Below are positions 1 through 7,802 of a DNA stretch of 18,294 nt, in pieces. The stretch lies in the NCBI RefSeq assembly GCF_039540975.1, contig NZ_BAABFL010000419.1, positions 1 through 18,294 of the forward strand. The letters run 5' to 3'. The position numbers and the translations under genes were made by a program. Positions within the stretch are counted from its first letter, which is position 1; each line of letters starts with the position of its first letter. The notes beneath the pieces were generated by a model that did no database searches, had not been told where the DNA came from, and saw only the letters and a program-made list of their open reading frames with translations. The DNA comes from Kistimonas scapharcae (GTDB lineage: Bacteria; Pseudomonadota; Gammaproteobacteria; Pseudomonadales; Endozoicomonadaceae).

Positions 1-335
1 AATTCCGAGACTGGCAAATATTATCGAATACGCCTCATGCTGGCTGCCATGTGGTCTGCACAGGAGTTTTTGAGTACTTACGCGGCAATGTGCTGAGGAC
101 CAACTGTCTTGTCGATGTGGTGTGATGGATAAGATGTCTTTTATTTCATTGAATAATGTGCTTGTCAAAAGCCATCAGTGACATGATTTTGGCGAGATCA
201 TATGGATACTCGCTACGTAAAGAATTAGCGGATAGCGTGTGTTACCTTGCAAACGGCCATAACACTGACTAGCTTAAGACAGTAATAAGACCAATGTCTT
301 ATTTTTCCCTCAAGGTTATTAAAGGAATGATACCT
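1..335. other. Non-coding or uncertain left edge
   Basis: No convincing complete gene. Frame 1 on the plus strand is open from the first base to a TGA at 94-96 (about 31 codons) and could be the 3' end of a gene starting outside the window, but I do not recognise it. An inverted repeat, TAAGACA at 275-281 and TGTCTTA at 295-301, is followed by five T residues, so it could be a weak terminator or attenuator ahead of the ComEA-like gene. No strong promoter is visible. Confidence 0.35.
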
Positions 336-611
336 ATGATGCGTAATATTATCGCAGCCTTGTTTGTCGCTATTCTCGGATTCAGCTCTATGGCTTTTGC
401 TGAGGGCAAATCAGCCAAGATCAACATCAATACTGCCAGCGCTAAGACTCTCGATAAAGAGCTCAAATATGTTGGTGAAACCATCGCAAAGCGGATTGTT
501 GAATACCGCAGGAAACACGGTAATTTTTCTAGCATTGAAGAGCTGAGTAATGTCAGGGGTATCGGTAAGAAAGTAGTAGAAGCCAATAAAAAGAACGTTG
601 TCGTTCAGTAG
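336..611 (+). CDS. Small exported ComEA-like helix-hairpin-helix protein
   Basis: About 91 residues. The N-terminus is a clear Sec signal peptide (basic MRN, hydrophobic IIAALFVAILGF, cleavage near AFA/EG). The rest is one ComEA-type double helix-hairpin-helix unit: ININTAS, then an AKRIVEYR helix, GNFSSIEEL, and the second hairpin VRGIGKK. This family binds DNA without sequence specificity. Single-domain versions are exported and are associated with DNA uptake in competent bacteria; here they may do so in the periplasm. I chose the ATG at 336 because AAAGGA at 321-326 lies nine bases upstream and the signal peptide starts there. An in-frame ATG at 294 would add 14 residues that do not look like a signal. 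It is convergent with uvrB and shares a terminator with it. No other competence gene is visible, so a role in transformation is inferred. Confidence 0.88.
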   Translation: MMRNIIAALFVAILGFSSMAFAEGKSAKININTASAKTLDKELKYVGETIAKRIVEYRRKHGNFSSIEELSNVRGIGKKVVEANKKNVVVQ

Positions 612-625
612 CATCTGGTTTCGTT

Positions 626-661
626 GAAAAAAAGGGCTTCCAAATCGGAAGCCCTTTTTTA
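626..661. terminator. Bidirectional Rho-independent terminator between the ComEA-like gene and uvrB
   Basis: The stem AAAGGGCTTCC (631-641) pairs with GGAAGCCCTTT (647-657) around a five-base loop. T residues follow on the plus strand and A residues precede it (626-633), so it can end transcription from both convergent genes. Confidence 0.9.
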
Positions 662-695
662 TTTGGTAGTATAAGGGGGCGTTGCTCTGAGTTCT

Positions 696-2708
696 TCAGT
701 GCTTCAGCACATTTTCTTTCAACTGATTGATCCTGTCTCTAACTGCAGCGGCTTCTTCAAATTCAAGATTCTTGGCATGCTCAAACATTTGCTGTTCTAG
801 TGCCTTCAACTCTTTGGCTAACTGTTTTGGATCCAGTGTGGTTGTATCCAGGTGTTGGACAGGCTTCACTTCGGTTGCTTTGCGAGTCTGCTTCGCACGG
901 CGTCCAGGAATGGCACCTTCCATAATGTCTGCAATCTGCTTGGTGACACCCTTCGGTGTAATATTGTGTTCTTTGTTAAACGTCAGCTGTTTTTCCCGCC
1001 GACGTTCAGTTTCATCCATAGCACGTTGCATGGAGCCAGTAATACGATCAGCGTAGAGAATCGCTTTGCCGTTAAGGTTCCGGGCTGCGCGACCTATAGT
1101 CTGGATCAGTGAACGATCGGAGCGCAGGAAGCCTTCCTTATCGGCATCCAGTATCGCTACCAGCGACACTTCCGGCATATCAAGGCCTTCCCGAAGCAAG
1201 TTAATGCCCACCAGAACATCAAAGGCGCCGATACGTAAATCGCGAATAATCTCAACGCGTTCGACGGTATCAATATCGGAGTGAAGGTAGCGAACTCTGA
1301 CACCTTGTTCAGACAAGTACTCTGTCAGGTCTTCTGCCATTCGTTTGGTCAGCACAGTGATGAGAATACGGTCACCCTGGGCAGTACGCTTGTTGATTTC
1401 AGACAGCACATCATCGACTTGGGTTGTGGCTGGGCGCACTTCAATCTCAGGGTCAACCAGGCCTGTGGGGCGAACAACCTGGTCAACAACTTGGTCCTGG
1501 TGTTCTTTTTCATAGGGGCCGGGCGTTGCTGAAACGAAAATGGTTTGTGGTCGCTTGCTTTCCCACTCTTCAAATTTCATGGGGCGGTTGTCGAGTGCGG
1601 AGGGTAGGCGGAAACCATATTCAACCAGTGTCTCCTTCCGTGAGCGGTCACCCCGGTACATGCCGCCTATTTGTGGCACCGTGACATGTGATTCATCGAG
1701 AACCAGCAACGCGTTATCAGGCAGATAATCAAACAGGGTAGGCGGGGGCTCACCCGGCCCCCGGCCTGAGAGATAGCGGGAATAGTTTTCAACGCCTGTG
1801 CAGTAACCCAGTTCCACCATCATTTCGATATCAAAGCGGGTACGTTGTTCCAGACGTTGTGCTTCTACCAGCTTGTCGTTTTCTCTTAATACCTGTAACC
1901 GCTCTTCCAGTTCAACTTTGATGGAATCAATGGCATCAAGGATCGTTTGCCGGGGGGTAACATAGTGAGATTTGGGAAAAACGGTCACCCGTGGAACGCG
2001 GCGCAGAACCTCACCGGTTAAGGGATCAAACCAGCTGAGGTTTTCCAGTTCATCATCAAACAACTCGAGCCGTATGGCCTCTTTTTCTGAGTCCGCCGGG
2101 AAAATATCAATGACATCACCGCGAACCCGGTAGGTGGCTCGTTTCAGCTCCATATCGTTGCGGGTGTATTGAAGCTCTGCCAGTCGACGCAAGATCTGCC
2201 GTTGATCGATGGTGTCGCCACGGCTCAGGTGCAGCACCATCTTGAAATACGACTCTGGATCACCCAAGCCGTAAATGGCCGACACTGTTGCGACGATGAT
2301 GGCGTCATCTCGCTCCATCAGAGCCTTGGTGGCAGAGAGTCGCATCTGTTCGATGTGATCGTTTACTGAGGCATCTTTTTCAATAAAGGTGTCGGAGGAG
2401 GGGACGTAAGCCTCCGGCTGATAATAATCGTAGTAAGAGACAAAATACTCGACGGCATTATTGGGAAAGAACTCCCGAAACTCACCATACAGCTGGGCTG
2501 CCAGGGTCTTGTTGGGCGCCATGATCAGCGTCGGGCGCTGCAGGTTCTGGATGACATTGGCGATGGTGAAGGTCTTACCGGAGCCGGTCACTCCCAGCAG
2601 TGTCTGGCAGGCCAGGCCACTGTCGGCGCCGGCGGTCAGTTTGCGGATGGCGTCCGGCTGGTCGCCGGCAGGCTGGAAATCGGAGACTACCTGGAATCGT
2701 GGGCCCAT
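696..2708 (-). CDS. uvrB: Excinuclease ABC subunit B (UvrB)
   Basis: UvrB is the damage-verifying helicase of nucleotide excision repair. It is loaded by UvrA, opens the DNA around a lesion and recruits UvrC for incision. At 670 residues the protein matches E. coli UvrB (673) almost end to end. Visible parts are the Walker A motif GVTGSGKT (residues 39-46), the Tyr-rich beta-hairpin YYDYYQPEAYVPSSD that clamps one strand, DESHVT in the helicase core, the VSATPG segment, the motif VI region QTIGRAARN, and a C-terminal UVR domain (LEFEEAAAVRDRI) that contacts UvrC. An AGGAA ribosome-binding site precedes the ATG closely. E. coli uvrB is SOS-controlled, but I see no CTG-N10-CAG LexA box in the 143 bases upstream. 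That region is shared with the divergent aminotransferase. Confidence 0.98.
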   Translation of the reverse strand: MGPRFQVVSDFQPAGDQPDAIRKLTAGADSGLACQTLLGVTGSGKTFTIANVIQNLQRPTLIMAPNKTLAAQLYGEFREFFPNNAVEYFVSYYDYYQPEAYVPSSDTFIEKDASVNDHIEQMRLSATKALMERDDAIIVATVSAIYGLGDPESYFKMVLHLSRGDTIDQRQILRRLAELQYTRNDMELKRATYRVRGDVIDIFPADSEKEAIRLELFDDELENLSWFDPLTGEVLRRVPRVTVFPKSHYVTPRQTILDAIDSIKVELEERLQVLRENDKLVEAQRLEQRTRFDIEMMVELGYCTGVENYSRYLSGRGPGEPPPTLFDYLPDNALLVLDESHVTVPQIGGMYRGDRSRKETLVEYGFRLPSALDNRPMKFEEWESKRPQTIFVSATPGPYEKEHQDQVVDQVVRPTGLVDPEIEVRPATTQVDDVLSEINKRTAQGDRILITVLTKRMAEDLTEYLSEQGVRVRYLHSDIDTVERVEIIRDLRIGAFDVLVGINLLREGLDMPEVSLVAILDADKEGFLRSDRSLIQTIGRAARNLNGKAILYADRITGSMQRAMDETERRREKQLTFNKEHNITPKGVTKQIADIMEGAIPGRRAKQTRKATEVKPVQHLDTTTLDPKQLAKELKALEQQMFEHAKNLEFEEAAAVRDRINQLKENVLKH

Positions 2709-2851
2709 GGGTTCCTGCTATCCTGTGGATCATGTAGTATTGCGTCGAATGACAAGTTAGTGTGCCAATTCCTTATACAACAGGCCAGTCTGCCTGGCCG
2801 GAAGCCCCCGATCCCGGGTGAGATGCTTCCCGAAATAAAGAGGATATCAGC

Positions 2852-4030
2852 TTGGACCAGCAACTTTCCCGTAGAGTTCAGAGTATCAAACCTTCCCCGA
2901 CCCTGGCGGTGACCACTCGGGCGGCGGAACTCCGTGCGGCTGGAAAGGACATCATTGGCCTTGGCGCCGGCGAGCCGGACTTCGATACACCGGATCATAT
3001 CAAGGAAGCGGCCATCAAGGCGATTCATGACGGTAAGACCAAGTATACCGCCGTGGACGGCACACCGGAGCTGAAGCAAGCGGTTATTGACAAGTTTGCG
3101 CGGGATAACAGTTTTAACTATGAGCCGGGGCAGATCCTGGTTTCCTGCGGTGGCAAGCAGAGCTTCTTTAACCTGTCCCTGGCGTTGTTGAACCCAGGTG
3201 ACGAAGTGGTTATTCCTGCGCCTTACTGGGTGTCCTATCCGGATATGGTCACTATCGCTGAAGGTGTACCGGTGATTGTGGAAACCACCCAGGCGACCCG
3301 CTTCAAAATGAGTGCTGACCAGCTGGAGAGTGCTATCACTGATAAAACCCGGTTGGTGGTCATTAACAGCCCGTCAAACCCGACCGGAACAGCCTATAGT
3401 GCCGATGAGTTGAAAGCGCTGGCGGAAGTGTTGCTGAAGCACCCTGATGTGATGGTTGCAACGGATGATATGTACGAGCATATCCTCTGGCCGGGGCAGA
3501 GCTTTGTGAATATCCTGAATGTTTGCCCTGAATTGTATGATCGCACCATTGTCTTGAATGGGGTGTCCAAGGCCTATTCCATGACCGGATGGCGTATAGG
3601 TTATGCCGGTGGTCCAAAGACTCTGATTGCCAGCATGAAGAAGATTCAGTCACAGAGCACGTCGAACCCTTGTTCAATTGCCCAGGCGGCTGCGGTTGCG
3701 GCATTGGCTGGTCCACAGGAGTGTGTGGCCACTATGGTTCAGGCTTTCAAACAGCGTCATGATCATGTGGTAGAACGCCTGAACCGTTTGCCGGGAGTAG
3801 AAGCGATTAAAGCCGATGGCACGTTCTATAGCTTCCCGGATTTCTCCGGTGTGATTGCAGCGAAAGGCTACAAGTCGGATCTTGATCTGGCTGAAGCGTT
3901 ACTTGAGGCGGGTGTTGCCATGGTTCCGGGATCCGCTTTCGGAGCTGAAGGTCACATGCGGTTGTCGTTTGCGACCAGCCTGGAAGCGCTGGATAAGGCA
4001 TTGGATCGACTGGAAATCGCGGTTGCCTGA
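2852..4030 (+). CDS. Class I/II PLP-dependent aminotransferase, aspartate aminotransferase type Ib
   Basis: A 392-residue fold-type I aminotransferase, probably using aspartate and 2-oxoglutarate, though related enzymes also use aromatic or other amino acids. Family residues are visible: the substrate loop GAGEPDFDTP (38-47), SPSNPTG with Asn176, Asp205 and Tyr208 in TDDMYEHI for the PLP ring, the Schiff-base Lys240 in GVSKAYSMTGWRIG, and Arg370 in MRLSF for the substrate carboxylate. The start is TTG at 2852, with AAAGAGGA at 2837-2844 seven bases upstream; the following residues match the family N-terminus (SPTLAVTTRA). The gene diverges from uvrB, an association I recall from Pseudomonas. 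The class is certain, the preferred substrate is not. Confidence 0.95.
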   Translation: MDQQLSRRVQSIKPSPTLAVTTRAAELRAAGKDIIGLGAGEPDFDTPDHIKEAAIKAIHDGKTKYTAVDGTPELKQAVIDKFARDNSFNYEPGQILVSCGGKQSFFNLSLALLNPGDEVVIPAPYWVSYPDMVTIAEGVPVIVETTQATRFKMSADQLESAITDKTRLVVINSPSNPTGTAYSADELKALAEVLLKHPDVMVATDDMYEHILWPGQSFVNILNVCPELYDRTIVLNGVSKAYSMTGWRIGYAGGPKTLIASMKKIQSQSTSNPCSIAQAAAVAALAGPQECVATMVQAFKQRHDHVVERLNRLPGVEAIKADGTFYSFPDFSGVIAAKGYKSDLDLAEALLEAGVAMVPGSAFGAEGHMRLSFATSLEALDKALDRLEIAVA

Positions 4031-4054
4031 TGAGTCGCCGTTGATCGTCTATAG

Positions 4055-4095
4055 AAAGGCCTGTTGATGGTAATGCCGTCACAGGCTTTTTTTAT
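4055..4095 (+). terminator. Terminator of the aminotransferase gene
   Basis: GCCTGT (4059-4064) pairs with ACAGGC (4081-4086). A weaker inner helix (GATGG with CCGTC) extends it, and seven T residues follow. Confidence 0.75.
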
Positions 4096-4135
4096 TGGAT
4101 GCGGTATAACGCAATGAAATAGCTCAGAAAACCGG

Positions 4136-4164
4136 TTGACCTCATCTAGGACGATCAGTACCAT
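4136..4164 (+). promoter_or_regulatory. Putative sigma-70 promoter of tRNA-Asn
   Basis: TTGACC (4136-4141) and TACCAT (4159-4164) are separated by 17 bases. A GC-rich stretch follows before the tRNA, as expected for a stringently controlled stable-RNA promoter. The -35 box is good, the -10 box imperfect. Confidence 0.5.
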
Positions 4165-4181
4165 ACGCCTGCATCGACTGA

Positions 4182-4257
4182 TCCCCGATAGCTCAGTTGG
4201 TAGAGCAAATGACTGTTAATCATTGGGTCGCTGGTTCGAGTCCAGCTCGGGGAGCCA
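4182..4257 (+). tRNA. tRNA-Asn (GTT)
   Basis: A 76-nt cloverleaf. Acceptor strands TCCCCGA and TCGGGGA pair, the discriminator is G, and CCA is encoded. The D arm is GCTCAGTTGGTAGAGC, the anticodon loop CTGTTAA has GTT at 4215-4217, and the T arm contains GGTTCGAGTCC. It has its own promoter and terminator, so it is probably transcribed separately from the Val genes. Confidence 0.97.
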
Positions 4258-4286
4258 TCAAAAAGATGGCGAGATCAGTTGCAATC

Positions 4287-4315
4287 AACCGGAAGCGAGA
4301 GCATCCGGTTTTTTT
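4287..4315 (+). terminator. Terminator after tRNA-Asn
   Basis: AACCGGA (4287-4293) pairs with TCCGGTT (4304-4310), followed by more T residues. It separates tRNA-Asn from the first tRNA-Val. Confidence 0.85.
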
Positions 4316-4348
4316 GTCCGACAGTTTTACTGTGTTGATGACTGTAGC

Positions 4349-4425
4349 AGGCGGTTAGCTCAGCTGGTTAGAGCGCAACGTTGACATCGTTGAGGTCGCT
4401 GGTTCGATTCCAGTATCGCCTACCA
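4349..4425 (+). tRNA. tRNA-Val (GAC), copy 1
   Basis: A 77-nt tRNA with encoded CCA. The acceptor AGGCGGT pairs with ATCGCCT, including one G-U pair. The anticodon loop TTGACAT has GAC at 4383-4385. It differs from the two following copies only at 4416 (T instead of C), which turns a G-C acceptor pair into a wobble. Confidence 0.96.
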
Positions 4426-4475
4426 TCTTCAAGGCTTCGAAGAAGCACGCTACAGTAAAATAGTCCGACAAGCTA

Positions 4476-4503
4476 TTGAGTTTTAGTGCTGTGTGAGTAT
4501 CAT
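4476..4503 (+). promoter_or_regulatory. Putative promoter of tRNA-Val copies 2 and 3
   Basis: TTGAGT (4476-4481), a 16-base spacer and TATCAT (4498-4503). The start site would fall about seven bases before the copy 2 tRNA. It suggests copies 2 and 3 form their own transcription unit. Confidence 0.45.
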
Positions 4504-4516
4504 GCAGCGCATCTGA

Positions 4517-4593
4517 AGGCGGTTAGCTCAGCTGGTTAGAGCGCAACGTTGACATCGTTGAGGTCGCTGGTTCGATTCCAGTACCGCCTACCA
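4517..4593 (+). tRNA. tRNA-Val (GAC), copy 2
   Basis: A 77-nt tRNA with encoded CCA and a fully paired acceptor (AGGCGGT with ACCGCCT). Anticodon GAC at 4551-4553. Identical to copy 3. Confidence 0.97.
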
Positions 4594-4632
4594 ATTTCGC
4601 CATCAATGGCAATGTGTTAAAACAGCTTCTAT

Positions 4633-4709
4633 AGGCGGTTAGCTCAGCTGGTTAGAGCGCAACGTTGACATCGTTGAGGTCGCTGGTTCGATTCCAGTAC
4701 CGCCTACCA
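4633..4709 (+). tRNA. tRNA-Val (GAC), copy 3
   Basis: A 77-nt tRNA identical to copy 2, starting 39 bases after it. Anticodon GAC at 4667-4669, CCA encoded. A terminator follows directly, so this is the last gene of the tRNA cluster. Confidence 0.97.
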
Positions 4710-4715
4710 TCATAT

Positions 4716-4747
4716 AAAAAGGGATCTGCAATGCAGATCCCTTTTTT
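4716..4747. terminator. Terminator between the tRNA-Val cluster and ppnN
   Basis: GGGATCTG (4721-4728) pairs with CAGATCCC (4734-4741) around CAATG. A residues lie to the left and T residues to the right, so it can serve both the tRNAs and the convergent ppnN gene. Confidence 0.9.
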
Positions 4748-4823
4748 CTTATGCGTAATAAAGCGTGTGATTGAGCAGGAATTCTGAGGTTTCCTGCTCA
4801 TTGATGCCTTGCTTGGTTAGTGG

Positions 4824-6197
4824 TTAATTATCGATAACATAGCAAGGTTCATAATGGCTACCTGGCAGTTTCATACGGTGCTGAGCAACGAATGAGCTGA
4901 GCAGCTCATCAATACGCTGCATCAGTTCTGGTTCGCCGGACAGCCGGAAGGGACCATGCTGCTGAATGGTTTTGATGCCGCTTTCCTTGATGTTGCCCGC
5001 CACAATGCCAGACATTGCACGACGCAAGTTGGCCGCCAGTTCGCTGGGCGGCATATCGTGCGTCAGCGTCAAAGCAGCCATGGATTCATGAGTTGGTTCG
5101 AAGGTCTCCTGGAATGACCGTTCAATGGTCAATTCCCAGTTGAAGTAGTAGGCATCTTTGCTGGCCCGTCGGAAACGGGTAACTTTGTCCAGACCGCTTT
5201 TCATGGTTTCGGCGACAGCTGCAGGGTCATCAATAATGATCTCATAGAGGGCCTGCGCTTCTTTGCCCAAGGTAGCGCCAATGAATTCATCAATGCGCTG
5301 GAAGTATTCTGCAGCGTTTTTCGGGCCAGTAAAGACCAATGGGAAGGGAATTTTCCGGTTCTTGTCGTGCAGCATCACGCCAAGGATATAGAGTATCTCC
5401 TCGGCAGTGCCCGGGCCGCCCGGGAAAACGACAATGCCATGCCCGAGCCGGACAAACGCTTCCAGTCGTTTTTCAATGTCCGGCATGATCACCAGTTCAT
5501 TGACGATCGGGTTTGGGCTCTCGGCGGCAATAATGCCGGGTTCTGTCAGGCCGATGAAGCGACCTTTACTAATACGTTGTTTGGCATGACCAATGTAAGC
5601 CCCTTTCATCGGTCCTTTCATGGCACCGGGGCCGCAGCCGGTACAGATATCCAGGCCTCGCAGACCCATCTGGTAGCCGACGACCTTCGTATAAAGGTAT
5701 TCCTCGCGACCAATGGAGTGACCGCCCCAGCAGACGACAATGTTTGGGGGCTGCTTGGGAATGAAGGCGCGGGCATGGCGCAGGATTTCGAAGACCAGGT
5801 TAGTGACATCCCGGGGTTCATTGAGTTCGAAGAGGCCTTGTTCCTCCATCTCGCTGAACACGTAGAGGATGTCGCGCAGTACGGAGAACAGGTTCTCTTT
5901 GACGCCAAGAATCAGCTTCTTGTTAACGAACGCGCAGGCAGGCGCGTTGATCAGTTCCAGCTTGAGCCCGCGGGGCTCCTGGATGATACGGATGTCGAAG
6001 TCTTCATGCTCCGCCATCAGTTCGTGTGCGTTATCTTTTTCTGACTCACAGTTCAGTACCGCCAGTGCACACTGGCGGAACAGGGTGTAAAGCCCCGTCT
6101 TGCTGGTGTCCTGAAGTTTGCTGACCTCGTGGCTGGACAGCACGTTCATGGACCCAGTGGGGTTGACGATTGTCGTGACAGTATCGCAATGACCCAT
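4824..6197 (-). CDS. ppnN: Pyrimidine/purine nucleotide 5'-monophosphate nucleosidase (PpnN/YgdH)
   Basis: PpnN hydrolyses nucleoside monophosphates (GMP, IMP, UMP and others) to ribose 5-phosphate and free base; in E. coli it is activated by (p)ppGpp and adjusts nucleotide pools in stress. The protein follows E. coli YgdH along its full length. It has the LOG/lysine-decarboxylase-like core with CWGGHSI, CTGCGPGAM and the signature PGGPGTAEE (about residues 259-267), flanked by PpnN-specific N- and C-terminal domains; the end reads FVAQHRMKLPGS as in E. coli. I place the start at the ATG at 6197 (457 residues, E. coli 454) because an AGGGAG site precedes it and NPTGSMNVLS aligns with the E. 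coli N-terminus. The frame is open to an ATG at 6272, which would add 25 unconserved residues. Confidence 0.95.
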   Translation of the reverse strand: MGHCDTVTTIVNPTGSMNVLSSHEVSKLQDTSKTGLYTLFRQCALAVLNCESEKDNAHELMAEHEDFDIRIIQEPRGLKLELINAPACAFVNKKLILGVKENLFSVLRDILYVFSEMEEQGLFELNEPRDVTNLVFEILRHARAFIPKQPPNIVVCWGGHSIGREEYLYTKVVGYQMGLRGLDICTGCGPGAMKGPMKGAYIGHAKQRISKGRFIGLTEPGIIAAESPNPIVNELVIMPDIEKRLEAFVRLGHGIVVFPGGPGTAEEILYILGVMLHDKNRKIPFPLVFTGPKNAAEYFQRIDEFIGATLGKEAQALYEIIIDDPAAVAETMKSGLDKVTRFRRASKDAYYFNWELTIERSFQETFEPTHESMAALTLTHDMPPSELAANLRRAMSGIVAGNIKESGIKTIQQHGPFRLSGEPELMQRIDELLSSFVAQHRMKLPGSHYEPCYVIDN

Positions 6198-6300
6198 GCA
6201 CATCTCCCTCTGCATGTGAACGTAAAAATCTGAAAGAACGAGTGATTTCGAGTGGTATTCTGACCGGTGCACAATGAAAAAGTTACCGGTTATCAGGTTC

Positions 6301-6327
6301 AGTATAGTGAATACGCCTGAATGTCAG
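6301..6327 (-). promoter_or_regulatory. Possible ppnN promoter
   Basis: Read on the minus strand, CTGACA (6327-6322) and TATACT (6306-6301) are separated by 15 bases, which is shorter than ideal. The boxes match the consensus at five of six positions each. Transcription would begin about 95 bases before the chosen ppnN start. Confidence 0.3.
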
Positions 6328-6338
6328 TATTGGCGTAT
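6311..6338. promoter_or_regulatory. Operator-like dyad ATACGCC-N14-GGCGTAT
   Basis: A perfect 7-bp inverted repeat (6311-6317 and 6332-6338) with half-site centres 21 bp apart, two DNA turns. It overlaps the putative ppnN promoter, as an operator would. The regulator is unknown. Confidence 0.4.
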
Positions 6339-6563
6339 AAATCTGTTATATCCCTGAGTGGTGGTCTCTGTCCAGTGTGTGGCAGGTCAAAATGTTACGG
6401 GTTGTTGCCGATCCGAAAAGGCGCTTGCAATTTATCGGGAGGATTACAACAATCGGCTCAGGCAGGGTTAGCGATTCTTGCGTACCTGTACCCTGAAAGC
6501 AGACGCATAGAACAAAACAAAGAACAAGAACCGACAAAACGGGTTTCGACTGGGAGGGTTGTC

Positions 6564-7085
6564 ATGTCCGAAGAGCAGGTCGTGATTGTGGACGAGGAAA
6601 ACCAGGTGACAGGTTCGGTGCCACGGTCAATCATGCGGCGTGACGGGTTGTGTCACCGGGTGACGTTTATCTTTGTCTTTGATTCAGAAGGTTACCTGTA
6701 TATCCAGAAACGGACGCTGACCAAAGATGTCTACCCCGGCTATTTTGACCTCGCGGCTGGTGGTGTGGTGGCTGAAGGGGAAGATTATGATGCAGCAGCT
6801 GTCCGCGAGTTGTCGGAAGAGCTGGGTATTAGTGATATACAACTGTCGCCCCGTTTTCATTTTTATTACCACTCCGATGAGTGTCGGTTGTGGGGCAAGG
6901 TTTTCACCTGTGTTTATGACGGCCTGCTGACCTTGCAGGAAGAGGAAGTGGCAGGCGTGATCAGGGAAAAGCCGGAGGCGGTGTTGGCGGAACCTGAAAA
7001 GTACCCTTATACGCCAGATACGCTGGTCGCTCTGGAGCGACTGATCCATTTAGAGAACGAAGAGAACACCTCGGAACAGGAGTAA
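6564..7085 (+). CDS. yfcD: Nudix hydrolase of the YfcD type
   Basis: A 173-residue Nudix protein. The Nudix box is complete at residues 67-89 (G-x5-E-x7-RELSEELGI), which binds the metal and cleaves a diphosphate linked to another group. The sequence around it (KDVYPGYFD before the box, RLWGKVFTCV and LQEEEV after it) matches E. coli YfcD, a member related to isopentenyl-diphosphate isomerase whose physiological substrate is, to my knowledge, unsettled. The start is the ATG at 6564, with GGGAGG at 6552-6557 six bases upstream; the frame is open further but that extension is not conserved. The gene ends eight bases before riboflavin synthase, so the two are probably co-transcribed. Confidence 0.9.
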   Translation: MSEEQVVIVDEENQVTGSVPRSIMRRDGLCHRVTFIFVFDSEGYLYIQKRTLTKDVYPGYFDLAAGGVVAEGEDYDAAAVRELSEELGISDIQLSPRFHFYYHSDECRLWGKVFTCVYDGLLTLQEEEVAGVIREKPEAVLAEPEKYPYTPDTLVALERLIHLENEENTSEQE

Positions 7086-7093
7086 GTGCCAGT

Positions 7094-7729
7094 ATGTTCA
7101 CCGGAATCGTGCAGGGCCGGATGCCGGTCGCAGCGGTTGACAGCAAACCGGATTTCTCAACGCTGACGATTCAGATGGATCCCGATTTGCTGGAGGGACT
7201 AAAGACGGGCGCCAGTATTGCAGTAAACGGCGTCTGTCTTACGGTGACTGCGTTTGGAGATGGTCAGGTTTCGTTTGATGTGATGAAAGAAACCCTGCGC
7301 GTGACCAATCTGGTGGATGTTCAACCGGGGTCGTTTGTGAATGTGGAGCGTGCTGCACGTTTTTCCGATGAGATTGGTGGCCACCTGCTTTCAGGGCATG
7401 TTCACGACACCGTTGTCGTAAAAGAGGTGATTCGTGAGCCCGAGAATACAACGATCCTGTTTGCGGTAGATGCTCGCTGGCGGGATTACCTGATGCCAAA
7501 AGGCTATGTAGCACTGAATGGCGCCAGCCTGACACTGGGTGAAGCCGTAACAGACGATGAATTCCGGGTTCACCTGATTCCCGAAACCCTCCGATTAACG
7601 ACATTCGCAACCGTAGAGCCGGGCGACAAAGTGAACCTTGAAATCGACAGTCAGACTCAGGCAGTCGTCGATACGGTGAAGCGTTGTCTTGGGGATCAGG
7701 GATTTGTGCAGCGATTGCTCTCTAAATAA
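7094..7729 (+). CDS. ribE: Riboflavin synthase alpha subunit
   Basis: Riboflavin synthase dismutates two 6,7-dimethyl-8-ribityllumazine molecules into riboflavin and a pyrimidine by-product, the last step of riboflavin synthesis. The 211-residue protein has the two homologous lumazine-binding barrels: the first with MFTGIVQG, NGVCLTVT, MKETLRVTN and ERAARFSDEIGGHLLSGH, the second with GASLTLGE and HLIPETL. The end (IDSQTQAVVDTV) is like E. coli RibC. It stands apart from ribD, ribBA and ribH and follows the Nudix gene by eight bases; AGGAG lies 11 bases before the ATG, overlapping the end of that gene. I see no FMN riboswitch. It could be the only synthase or a second, stand-alone copy. Confidence 0.95.
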   Translation: MFTGIVQGRMPVAAVDSKPDFSTLTIQMDPDLLEGLKTGASIAVNGVCLTVTAFGDGQVSFDVMKETLRVTNLVDVQPGSFVNVERAARFSDEIGGHLLSGHVHDTVVVKEVIREPENTTILFAVDARWRDYLMPKGYVALNGASLTLGEAVTDDEFRVHLIPETLRLTTFATVEPGDKVNLEIDSQTQAVVDTVKRCLGDQGFVQRLLSK

Positions 7730-7802
7730 GTAGCCTGTTTTTGTTATGACGGGGTGCGATGACGTGGCGGTTTTTTATTGGGTTTGGCGGTTGAATGCTT
7801 CC

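Larger units (their letters stand above)
6198..6563. other. Divergent control region between ppnN and the Nudix gene
   Basis: I see no convincing gene. The plus frame upstream of the Nudix start is open back to 6321, but it lacks a ribosome-binding site and its residues are not those of YfcD homologues. The region holds a dyad (6311-6338) and a possible ppnN promoter (6301-6327). The rest is unexplained leader sequence of about 220 bases ahead of the Nudix gene. Confidence 0.5.

Noticed and set aside
2709..2851. SOS (LexA) box upstream of uvrB
   Set aside because: No CTG-N10-CAG match was found on either strand, so SOS control cannot be claimed from the sequence.
5367..6044. 225-codon plus-strand frame opposite ppnN
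   Set aside because: It is the complement of a strongly conserved gene and shows no family features.
6321..6563. N-terminal extension of the Nudix frame with a CPVCGRSKC zinc-ribbon-like motif
   Set aside because: No ribosome-binding site at 6321, a good one at 6552 before the conserved start, and YfcD homologues lack this part; it also overlaps the dyad and promoter-like sites.
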